From Globomyces pollinis-pini (Eukaryota; Chytridiomycota; Chytridiomycetes; Rhizophydiales; Globomycetaceae): a stretch of 18,052 nt of DNA. The notes beneath the pieces were generated by a model, which was given only the letters and a program-made list of their open reading frames with translations, was not told the DNA's origin and did no database searches. Positions 9,741 through 17,785 of the stretch are shown here, piece by piece. A program made the position numbers and the translations under genes. Location of the stretch: NCBI GenBank assembly GCA_025399215.1, contig MU621392.1, forward strand, positions 2,223 to 20,274. Direction: 5' to 3'. Numbering within the stretch: position 1 is the first letter of the stretch; each line of letters starts with the position of its first letter.

Positions 9741-9862
9741 TTTTAAAAAAAAAAGATGAAATGAAATTGAAAACGAAGGTCACTTGGTATCGGTAACTTC
9801 CAGAAACTTCGATTGAAAAAAACTTTTGAATTTTTCATTTGATTGGACTTTAACTTTTTTAT
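9741..9862. promoter_or_regulatory. Shared bidirectional Hsp60/Hsp10 promoter
   Basis: Only 122 bases separate the two start codons, which face away from each other. The region holds the heat-shock element at 9798-9810, a CCAAT box on the minus strand (ATTGG at 9842-9846) and flanking poly-A/poly-T tracts. Both transcripts must start inside it, so joint heat induction is likely. Confidence 0.75.
9798..9810. promoter_or_regulatory. Heat-shock element
   Basis: TTCCAGAAACTTC matches the perfect HSF trimer site TTCnnGAAnnTTC. A further GAA at 9815-9817 and a CTTTTGAATTTTTC run at about 9823-9836 may extend binding. It lies in the Hsp60/Hsp10 divergent promoter. Confidence 0.8.
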
Positions 9863-10219
9863 ATGGTATCTATTAGTCTTTAATCTGGTAGTCTTCTTCT
9901 CTAAAACGTATTATCCCTCTCTTCGATCGTGTACTCGTTCAACGTGTAAAAGCTGCTGAGGTATTCATATTTTAAATTCTTAAATTAGCGTACTGCTTCC
10001 GGTTTATTCATCCCTGAAAAAGCTCAAGAAACTTTAAATGAAGGTGTTGTCATCGAAGTAGGTCCTGGTATATTAGATAAAGGTGTCCCGGTACCTCTCT
10101 CTGTTCAAAAGGGTGATCATGTTTTACTTCCTCCTTATGGTGGTAATGTTGTCAAACTTGGAGAAGAGGAATACACCTTATTCAAGGATTCTGAAATCTT
10201 AGCTAAACTTCAGAAATAA
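9863..10219 (+). CDS. HSP10: Mitochondrial co-chaperonin Hsp10 (GroES family)
   Basis: Three coding exons: 9863-9865 (only the ATG), 9892-9960 and 9989-10219, with introns of 26 and 28 nt. They give 100 aa, the usual Hsp10 size. Landmarks are PLFDRVLVQRVKAAERTASGLFIPEKAQE (written across 23-45 roughly, mobile loop at TASGLFIP), EGVVIEVGPG, KGDHVLLPPYGG and the C-terminal LFKDSEILAKL. It caps the Hsp60 ring in the matrix. The start-codon-only coding exon was chosen because no ATG lies in frame before SSSLKRIIPLFD, while ATG directly followed by a GTATCT donor, a TTTAAT branch site and a GGTAG acceptor restores the frame. AATAAA at 10226-10231. Confidence 0.93.
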
Positions 10220-10462
10220 TGTTCAAATAAATCATTCTTCACAATTCACTTTATTCTTTTCACCACACCTTTCCAGTTACAACACCAAGATGTAATACAT
10301 AGTGTTGATTTGTTGCAGTTAAAATAACTCTCTCAAATATACGTTTTGTACAAGATACTTGTACAGTTGTGTTTTAACAATTGTGGACATGCCAACACAA
10401 AAAAACAAAATCATTTTAACTACACTAACCAAACGTTCACAAATCTATATTCTCCTAATACT
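10220..10462. other. Convergent 3' region of Hsp10 and 7TM copy 1
   Basis: Hsp10 (plus) and the first 7TM gene (minus) converge here. AATAAA for Hsp10 is at 10226-10231, and a minus-strand AATAAA (plus-strand TTTATT) at 10250-10255 could serve the 7TM gene. No other gene is supported. Confidence 0.5.
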
Positions 10463-11446
10463 TCAATTGGTTGCGGATGCTTTTGCATCAACGCGCGAAC
10501 GATCACTAACTTGATTGGCTTTTCCTTTGCTAGAACCAGAATTCGTACGTCGTTTCTATGATTAGTAACAAAGAATTACCACTGGCATATATTTGCCCAA
10601 GAAAATCAACGAAACAATGAATCCAACCAAACCAGTGATGCCTTGGGCTACCCCCATCATTGTTGTAGCGGGTTTTGAATAAACAGGATGAGTGAAAGGG
10701 ATTTCTTGAAATAAAAGTGTTCGATCAAGAACCAAGTTTGTTGCTGGTGCCAATATCAAAAAGAATATCAATGCAATATTCGTGAATATAATACGTAACA
10801 ATGCCATAGTCACTTTATCCAACCCAGTCTCTCCAGATTGAGCAATTGACTTGGCTGCGATATATCTAATAAGTGCGTAGATGAGATACAAGAGGACAGG
10901 CAATAGAAATAATCCCAAGATAATCTGGACTACCGCTTGAATAAGTGCTCGCCAAAATGAATAACGTAAAAGTTGTCCGTTCCAAATCACCAGAGGACCA
11001 AAAAAGAACCCAAGATAAATCACATAATAGACTGCCAACCCAATCGGAACCATCAATGGATACTTATCAATCATTTTTTTTGCATCTCCAAGTAGTTTTG
11101 ATTGAGGCATAAGTGCTGATACCGAAACCCAATAATAAATGAAAATTCCAAATAGACATATAGTAGCTAGTGAAACAGTCGCCTGTGCTGCAGTAAAATT
11201 AGGAGTAATACCAACCCGTTGTTCAACCAAAGACATATTATCAGTCACGTAGGTTTCTGCTTTTAGAGCTACAAAAATTGATTCAATCGACCAAACAAAC
11301 AGAGATATTCGTAAAATCAACCCAATAACTCCATTTGGAGTTGTTAACCCTGCAGTTTTTCTATTCTTCATATCAAGCGCGATGGATCCAAAAAGTGATA
11401 CTGATGATAAACATAAAGTACCAATATTGATGATTTTGAGGGACAT
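10463..11446 (-). CDS. Orphan seven-transmembrane protein, array copy 1
   Basis: Exons 11446-10580 and 10555-10463, with a 24-nt intron at 10579-10556, encode 319 aa. Hydrophobic helices lie near residues 5-24, 38-61, 88-112, 130-154, 166-194, 214-240 and 267-288. Basic loops alternate so that the N-terminus faces out and the C-terminus faces the cytosol. N-glycosylation site NFT at 83-85 is in the first outer loop. The last exon gives a 30-residue tail beginning KRRTNSGSSKGK, rich in Ser and basic residues. Shared family blocks are KAETYV, EQRVGI, YYWVSVSAL, FWRALIQ, ATNLVLDRTLLFQEI and HPVYSKPA. There is no DRY or NPxxY motif. A receptor-like role is an inference from topology only; I do not recognise the family. 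Without splicing, the frame ends within the intron as VILCY. Confidence 0.8.
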
Positions 11447-11492
11447 CTTTTATTTTTAAAGAAATGAATTGGTAGGGTTTTTCGCGTAAAAC

Positions 11493-11499
11493 CACGTCA
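11493..11499 (-). promoter_or_regulatory. CRE-like TGACGTG upstream of 7TM copy 1
   Basis: On the minus strand this reads TGACGTG, about 47 bases before the ATG, in a conserved context (ACGAGAG... TTTACGCGAAAAA). The same word is at 13337-13343 before copy 2; copy 3 has AGACGTG at 15010-15016. TGACGTG resembles bZIP (CREB/ATF) sites. Binding is inferred. Confidence 0.4.
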
Positions 11500-11979
11500 C
11501 CTTCTCTCGTTTGATAAGACATTATGCTAAATACATCATATCAGATATTTTACCATCAGCAAATAAATTATACTTCGATTGAGCTGCGTATATGGATATC
11601 AGAGTTGTTTTTATCGATATTTCAAGGGATAAAACGTATTTATATATAGCAGTATACATAATGAACCTTAGGTGTTATTCTGAGGTTATCAAGAATTTTG
11701 TTTGATAGAAAACGCTTCAGTAACCTTATTGGACACATAAAGAGAATTATTAAGGTTTGCTATAAGTTTTCAAGATTTCTTTGATTTTATCCTACTAAGA
11801 GACAAATTATACCGTCATGCTATTTTATTCTAATAGATATACTTATTACTTGGGGTAAAATTACTGGACTAAACATTGCAATATTTAATCAAATCATTCA
11901 AATCAATCAAGGTGTATTTACAATATTATTCGTTAATGAGGTTTGTTCTAGCAAATCTTACTATCAAAATCTTCATATC

Positions 11980-12200
11980 CAGTCGCGTATAATTCCAAAT
12001 TCGATTTACCATTTAATACTGACATAATCATACGATCAACCGGGTAATGGAATACTATGCACCATAATGGATGGCCAATTTAATACTAAAATAAAAATAT
12101 TGGTTTGCTTGAAGTCGGTATACAAAAAGACAAAATATAGTAGATATACATTTAGCAGACCCAGATATTTTTGTGGACAAATGAATGTAACAGAACCAAA
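11980..12200. repeat. Duplicated intergenic block, unit downstream of copy 2
   Basis: This block shares ordered words with 13605-13830: CCAGT..CGTAT, ATTCCAAA, TCGATT.ACCATT, AATCATACGAT, GATGGCCAATT, GGTTTGCTTGA.GTCG and TTTTTGTGGACA. It shows that the duplicated unit extends several hundred bases beyond the 3' end of each gene. Confidence 0.65.
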
Positions 12201-12308
12201 GGTAGTAAATAAGAGTAATAAATTGTCCAAGGCTGATAATTACTACATTTCATTGATATGATGATCAACCCTTCAAATTCATTTACAAAAAGAATTTTAT
12301 TCACCAAA

Positions 12309-13295
12309 TCATTTATCAGTCACTGATGCTTTTACTGCAACGTGTGAACGTTCACTGGCATGGTTTGTTTTCCCATGACTGGAAGCAGAAGTCGTACGTT
12401 TTTTCTATGATTAGTAACAATAAATTACCACTGTAATATATTTGCCCAAGAAAATCAACGAAATAAAAAATCCGACTAAATTGGTAATGGTTTGAGGTGT
12501 ACCCATAAGTGTAATGGCAGGTTTTGAATAAACAGGATGAGTGAGAGGGATTTCTTGAAATAAAAGGGTACGATCAAGAACCAAGTTAGTTGCTGGAGCC
12601 AGTATCAAAAAACAGATCAAAACAATATTCGTGAATATAATACGTAACAATGCCATAGTCACATTATCAAAACCACTCTCTCCAGATTTAGCAATTGATT
12701 TCGAGGCAATATACCGAACGAGGGCAAAGATGAGATACAAGAGCACAGGTAATAGAAATAATCCCAAGATAATTTGAACTAGTGCTTGAATAAGAGCTCG
12801 CCAAAATGAATAACGTAACCATTGTCCATTCCAAACCAATAAAGGACCAAAAAAGCAACAAAGATAAATCACATAATAAACTGCCAACCCAATAGGAATC
12901 ATCAAAGGATATTTGTCAATTAATTTTTTAAAATTGGCAAGTAGTTTTGATTGAGGCATAAATGCTGATACCGAAACCCAATAGTACATGAAAATTCCAA
13001 TTAGACACATTACAGCAAATGAAAGAGTAGCCTGTGCTGCAGTAAAATTAGGAGTAATTCCAACCCGTTGTTCAACCAAAGATTTATTGTCAGTCACGTA
13101 GGTTTCTGCTTTCAGAGATAAAAAAATTGATTGAATAGACCAAGCAAACAGAGAGATTCGTAAAAGTAAACCAATAATTCCATTTGGAGTTGTGAAACCT
13201 GCAGTTTTCCTATTCTTGACATCAAGGGTGACCGATGTAAAAAGCGTTACTATTGATAAAGCTAACGCACCAAGACTCACTATTTTAGAAGACAT
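12309..13295 (-). CDS. Orphan seven-transmembrane protein, array copy 2
   Basis: Exons 13295-12429 and 12404-12309, with a 24-nt intron at 12428-12405, encode 320 aa. The seven helices, outer-loop NFT glycosylation site and family blocks match copy 1. The N-terminus begins MSSKIVSLGALALS, like copy 3 and unlike copies 1 and 4. The tail begins KKRTTSASSHGKTNHASERS and is one residue longer than in the others. It ends KASVTDK, shared with copies 3 and 4. The intronic in-frame stop would end an unspliced product at VIYCY. AATAAA at 12296-12301 lies 8 bases past the stop codon. Function unknown; receptor or other sensor is inferred from topology. Confidence 0.8.
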
Positions 13296-13336
13296 TTTTG
13301 TAAAAAGATATGGGTTGATAGTTTTTCGCGTAAATT

Positions 13337-13343
13337 CACGTCA
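13337..13343 (-). promoter_or_regulatory. CRE-like TGACGTG upstream of 7TM copy 2
   Basis: Minus-strand TGACGTG about 42 bases before the ATG, with the conserved TTTCGCG-type flank seen in copies 1 and 3. The site is conserved with copy 1. Function is inferred. Confidence 0.4.
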
Positions 13344-13604
13344 CCTCTCGTTTGAAAAGACATGACCAAACTGCATCATATCAGATCTTGTGTCTATGGA
13401 CAATAGCATAACTAGCTGAAAATTAGTTTATAATTCTATTGAACTAGTCGTAAAATGTACATTAAATTTTTCGATATATTCTATTTCAGAATTGGTTCTC
13501 ATATCAGATCAGCACATCACGCCATTATGAATATGAATAGGCTCTAATTGATTAGAATACACTTACAATAAAGTCAGTTCCGTTATACAATCGAAAATTT
13601 TATT

Positions 13605-13830
13605 TCCAGTTACGTATCATTCCAAACTCGATTACCATTCCATTCTGACACAATCAGAATCATACGATAAATTCGGCAATGAAAAACTGTGTAGAATAAT
13701 TGATGGCCAATTCCATACTAAATTATAAAATCTGGTTTGCTTGATGTCGTAAAAAGTATAAAATATTGGTATTCTAGATACTTAAGTAAGAGCAAATTTT
13801 TGTGGACATTTCATTGCAACAGAACAACTA
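13605..13830. repeat. Duplicated intergenic block, unit downstream of copy 3
   Basis: Partner of 11980-12200; it shares the same ordered words with scattered substitutions and small indels. After it, 13850-13970 resembles 16085-16220 downstream of copy 4 (GCGAGAGAT, ACGTATG, GATATGATGAT, CATTTCCAAAAGAA). Confidence 0.65.
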
Positions 13831-13969
13831 TATTTCTAGACTGAAAGAGCATGAATTATTCAAAGCTTTACGCGAGAGATTAATCACGTATGTATTTTTA
13901 CCATCGATATGATGATATTCAACATTTCACCTTCAAATTCATTTCCAAAAGAACAATTTTATTCACAAA

Positions 13970-14953
13970 TCATTTATCAGTCACTGATGCTTTCACTGCA
14001 ACTTGTGAGCGTTCACTATTGTTTGTTTTTCCTTGACTGGCACCAGAAGTCGACCGTTGTTTCTATCATTAGTAACAATAATTTACCACTGTAATATATT
14101 TTCCCAAGAAAATTAATGACACAAAGAATCCAGATAAGTTAGTGATGGTTTGAGGTGCACCCATCATTGTTGTAGCGGGTTTTGAATAAACAGGATGACT
14201 CAGAGAGATTTCTTGAAATAAAAGAGTTCGATCAAGAACCAAGTTTGTTGCTGGAGCCAGTATCAAGAAACAGATCAGCACAATATTGGTGAAGATGATA
14301 CGTATCAATGCCAAGGTCACCTTATCATAACCAGTTTCTCCAGATTTAGCAATTGATTTCGTGGCAATGTACCTAACAAGCGCATATACAAGATACAAAA
14401 GTACAGGTAATAGAAATAATCCCAAAATAATTTGAACTACCGCTTGAATAAGTGCTCGCCAAAATGTATAACGTAATATTTGTCCATTCCAAATAAACAG
14501 AGGACCAAAAAAGAACCCAAGATAAATCACATAATAGACTATTAAACCAATAGGAACCATCAATGGATTGTTATCAATCATTTTTTTAGCATTTCCAAGT
14601 AGTTTTGATTGAGGCATAAGTGCTGATACCGAAACCCAATAATAAGTGAAAATTCCAAATAGACACATCACAGCTAGTGAAATAGTTGCCTGTGCTGCAG
14701 TAAAGTTAGGATTAATACCAACCCGTTGTTCAGCCAAAGACATATTATCAATCACATAAGTTTCTGCTTTTAGATACACAAATGCTGATTCAATAGACCA
14801 AGTAAACATCGAGATTCGTAAAATCAACCCAATAACTCCATTTGGAGTTCCAAAACCTGCAGTTTTCCTATTCTTCACATCAAGGATGACAGAAACAAAA
14901 ACCATTATTCCTGATAAAGCTAACGCACCAAGATTCAATATTTTAGAAGACAT
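13970..14953 (-). CDS. Orphan seven-transmembrane protein, array copy 3
   Basis: Exons 14953-14087 and 14062-13970, with a 24-nt intron at 14086-14063, encode 319 aa. An upstream ATG at 15070 is in frame, but the start at 14953 was chosen because it aligns exactly with the starts of the other three copies and the extra 39 residues lie in DNA that is promoter in the paralogues. Topology and family blocks are as in copy 1. The outer loop keeps an NFT site (NPNFT). The tail begins KQRSTSGASQGKTNNSERS and ends KASVTDK. The unspliced frame would end at VNYCY. The branch site is TACTAAT, followed by GATAG. AATAAA at 13958-13963. Confidence 0.8.
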
Positions 14954-15724
14954 CTGTGTTTTCTGTCTTAAAGAAATGAATGTCAATTGGCAGGTTTTTC
15001 GTGTAAAATCACGTCTCGTTTGATAAGATATTCTGCTGATTTTAGATATTGTGTCCATCAGCAATAGCACAACTAGCTGAAAATACTCTTATAATTCTAT
15101 TGAACTAGTGGTAAAATGTACATCAAGTTTTTCAATTTATTTCAAGTCTCAAGAAATTTTCAAGTATTCACTTCTAGTAGTATATCATACCATCGTAAAT
15201 ATATTCAATTTTTTTGGATTTTATTGAGGATATTAAGATTTTATCTGTAAAAGAAAACACTTCGGCTAAAGTTATTGGACACACACTTTATTGACTATTT
15301 CCCCACTTTAGGTAAAACTAACATTAATCATACGGTAGAACTATCCGTAGTAATGATATACTTTTCTTCGAAGAATAGTTTAACTTGACCCTGCAACTTT
15401 ATAGTCACTAAATCATTCACTCAATTGAAACAAATATATTTAAGGCAACGTGTTACCTTCCTTTCAGTAGTTGAATTGATTTCCTTGGACTGGGAGTATA
15501 AATCGATTAGCATCTCAAATTCAAAATTGCTACTTGCATAGAAATGTATTGGTATACCAAACTGTTGTTTGCAGTCCATTATATCTCAACCTTTCGATGC
15601 GGAGCTGTTATTTCGATTTGAATTACATATACTACCAATCTTTGATATCAATAAAAGAGTATGGATGAGCTTTCAGTGGACATTCTTCATTATTTAACGC
15701 GTCCTCAAAAAAATATTTCTGAAA
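14954..15724. other. Region upstream of 7TM copy 3, no firm gene
   Basis: Next to copy 3 is a conserved upstream module (TTTTTCGTG, CACGTC at 15010-15015, CAACTAGCTGAAAAT near 15068-15082). Another block near 15250-15290 matches DNA upstream of copies 1 and 4. From about 15530 on, the sequence is not recognisably array-derived and may be the promoter of the receptor-like fragment at 15725. A 25-codon frame starts at ATG 15661 and overlaps that fragment in another frame; I give it no function. Confidence 0.5.
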
Positions 15725-15928
15725 ATGAATTTATATGATTATCCGTATTTCACAACGTTTCAACGAACATATCTTATCATACAAACCGTACTGGCAGCTA
15801 TCGGAGTGTTTGTCAATAGCTTATGGGGGATTAAATTATACAAAAATAACGAGCATTCAGATATTTTCACTTACAATATTGCACTTGCAGATGGATTAAA
15901 AGCACTTTCAAATCATCCAATACTGTAA
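15725..15928 (+). pseudogene. Truncated class-A receptor-like fragment (helices 1-2)
   Basis: An ATG-started frame of 67 codons encodes a short polar N-terminus, a hydrophobic helix (residues about 17-38) with VNSLWG, a charged loop, and FTYNIALADGL. The pair of an Asn in helix 1 and N-x-A-L-A-D in helix 2 is typical of rhodopsin-like (class A) 7TM receptors, with near-normal spacing of 25 residues between Asn and Asp. After LADG the similarity stops, and about 50 bases later the DNA becomes the decayed end of a fifth array gene. I read it as a receptor gene cut off by rearrangement. A micro-intron at 15926-15948 would extend it by only a few codons. It is unrelated in sequence to the array family. 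Confidence 0.42.
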
Positions 15929-15975
15929 GAAAGCTCAGTCTTTCTAGGTTTCCTTCACTAGAAACAGCAATATTT

Positions 15976-16072
15976 CGTCGTTTCTATGACTAAGAACAAT
16001 TGATTAAGTACCACTGATATACTTCACCAAGAGAATCAACGAAACATGGATCCAGATAAGCTATCATTGCCA
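15976..16072 (-). pseudogene. Decayed 3' end of a fifth 7TM array gene
   Basis: This segment aligns with the last coding part, the micro-intron and the first bases of the tail exon of the array genes. It keeps CGTCGTTTCTATGA, CCACTG.ATAT and AAGA.AATCAACGAAACA. The minus-strand reading gives a SLILLVKYIS-like remnant of helix 7 with frameshifts. The TACTAAT branch site has been lost, and the segment is cut on both sides. DNA to its right (about 16085-16220) is the normal downstream region of copy 4. Confidence 0.65.
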
Positions 16073-16220
16073 GGGCCGTTTTTGATGAGTCAAAGTGATT
16101 TAAAGATTTCATAGACTTAAAAGCTGTACGTGAGAGATGAACTACGTATGCCATCGGTATGATGATTTTCAACATTTCAACTTCATATTCATTTCCAAAA
16201 GAAGAATTTTATTCACCAAT

Positions 16221-17204
16221 TCATTTATCAGTTACTGATGCTTTCACTGCAACTTGTGAGCGTTCACTGTGGTTTGTTTTTCCTTGACTGGCACCAGAAG
16301 TCGTACGTTGTTTCTATCATTAGTAACCATGAATTACCACTGTAATATATTTGCCCAAGAAAATCAACGAAACAATGAATCCGTGTAAATTGGTGATGGT
16401 TTGAGTTGCAGTCATACTTGTCGTGGCAGGTTTTGAATAAACAGGATGAGTTAGAGGGATTTCTTGAAATAGAAGGGTACGATCAAGAACCAAGTTGGTT
16501 GCTGGAGATATGACCAAAAAACAGATTAAGATAATATTCGTGAAGATGATACGTAACAATGCCATGATCACTTTATCAAAAACAGACTCTCCAGATTTAG
16601 CAATTGATTTCATAGCAATGTACCGAACGAGGGCAAAAATGAGATACAAAAGTACAGGAAATAGAAATAATCCCAAGATAATTTGAACCATTGCTTGAAT
16701 AAGAGCTCGCCAAAACGAGTAACGTAGTAGTTGTCCATTCCAAACCAACAGAGGACCAAAAAAGAACCCAAGATAAAGAACATAGTACACTGTTAACCCA
16801 ATCGGAACCATCAATGGATATTTATCGATCAATGCTTTTGTCTTTCCAAGTAATTTTGATTGAGGCAATAGTGCTGATACCGAAACCCAGTAATAAATAA
16901 AAATTCCAAATAAGCAAATAGTAGCTAGTGAAAGGGTTGCCTGTGCTGCAGCAAAGTTAGTAGTAATGCCAATCCGTTGTTCAGCCAACGACTTATTAGC
17001 AGCCACGTAGGTTTCTGCTTTGAGATTCACAAATGCGCATTCAATAGACCAAACAAAGGAAACTGTACGCATAGTCAAACCAAGAATTCCATTTGCAGTC
17101 CCCAAACCTGCAGTTTTCCTATGCTTCACATCGAGGGCGACAGATACAAAAAGTGATACTGATGATAAACATAAACTGCCAATATTTAGGATTTTGAGAG
17201 ACAT
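16221..17204 (-). CDS. Orphan seven-transmembrane protein, array copy 4
   Basis: Exons 17204-16338 and 16313-16221, with a 24-nt intron at 16337-16314, encode 319 aa. Topology matches the other copies. The first outer loop reads EQRIGITTNFAAAQ: the NFT glycosylation site of copies 1-3 is changed to NFA, so that sequon is lost. The N-terminus (MSLKILNIGSLCLSSVSLF) follows copy 1, while the tail (KQRTTSGASQGKTNHSERS...KASVTDK) follows copy 3, a mosaic pattern. The unspliced frame would end at VIHGY. AATAAA at 16208-16213. Function unknown. Confidence 0.8.
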
Positions 17205-17785
17205 CTTTTCTTTATAAAGGAATGAAATAGTAGGATTTTCACACGCGACATCAACATCTCGTCGTTGGAGAAACTTTACGTTAACTGCATAAAATCAGAT
17301 ATTTAACTATTGACAGTAAGACCGTTAGCTGAAAATTAGCGTAGAATTCTAATTGGTAGGTGATAAAATGTACTAAATTTTTCTTTGAATTCAAGTATTT
17401 TAAGGCACCCATTTATAGCAGTACGGCATGCCATCATGAATACTTCAAATTTTTAGATGTTCTTCTGGCTGTATTTAAGTTTTATCTGTTAATAGAAAAC
17501 GCTTAGATGAGATAGGGTAAACTTACTGGACACACACTTTTGTTAAATTTCCCACTTGATCTCAAAAGTCGTAGTTATTCTTTATAGTGTTAACTATAAT
17601 ATAAATATCTTTAACACAAAACAGTTCTTCCTTCCAACTCCAACTATACTCATGTATTAGTTCTCTGACCAAGAGCATTACCGCAATCAAGGATACTAAA
17701 ATCTTGACTAAATTTGACCTTATTATAGCTTTATATTCACCAAATCATTCGCTTGAACCCTGATAAATTACTAGGATAAGATTGC
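17205..17785. other. Region upstream of 7TM copy 4, no gene seen
   Basis: The first 350 bases are a diverged version of the upstream module of the other copies (TTAGCTGAAAAT near 17328, TGATAAAATGTAC near 17363, GAAAACGCTTAG near 17496, TACTGGACACACAC near 17524). The CRE-like TGACGTG word is not preserved here. No open frame or RNA gene is supported. Confidence 0.55.

Larger units (their letters stand above)
11447..12308. other. Intergenic DNA between 7TM copies 1 and 2
   Basis: No gene is supported here. Next to copy 1 is its promoter with CACGTCA at 11493-11499. A block near 11704-11740 with GAAAACGCTT and TATTGGACACA recurs upstream of copies 3 (about 15250-15290) and 4 (about 17490-17540). 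About 11980-12200 matches the DNA downstream of copy 3 at 13605-13830. The small open frames at 12036-12261 on both strands fall in this repeated block and look non-coding. Confidence 0.6.
13296..13969. other. Intergenic DNA between 7TM copies 2 and 3
   Basis: This includes the copy 2 promoter with CACGTCA at 13337-13343 and ATCATATCAGAT near 13375-13386, shared with copy 1. The words AACTAGCTGAAAAT and AATTCTATTGAACTAGT (about 13409-13449) recur upstream of copy 3 (about 15070-15108), and in degraded form upstream of copy 4. The part at 13605-13830 is the duplicated downstream block of copy 3. No gene is supported. Confidence 0.6.
10463..17204 (-). repeat. Tandem array of four 7TM genes plus remnants
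   Basis: Four same-strand paralogues at 10463-11446, 12309-13295, 13970-14953 and 16221-17204 are spaced 1849, 1658 and 2251 bases apart (measured at their shared splice donor). Flanking DNA is duplicated too, both upstream and downstream of the genes, so whole units were copied rather than only the coding part. A partial fifth end sits between copies 3 and 4. Confidence 0.85.

Noticed and set aside
12036..12261. Overlapping open frames of about 64 codons on both strands
   Set aside because: They lie in duplicated intergenic DNA, and the partner block at 13605-13830 does not keep the frame.
14954..15070. 39-residue N-terminal extension of 7TM copy 3
   Set aside because: The paralogues all start at the position equivalent to 14953, and the extension is translated promoter DNA.
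10463..17204. Fungal pheromone receptor (Ste2/Ste3) identity for the array
   Set aside because: Topology fits, but I see none of the conserved Ste3 or Ste2 sequence blocks; naming it so would be guesswork.
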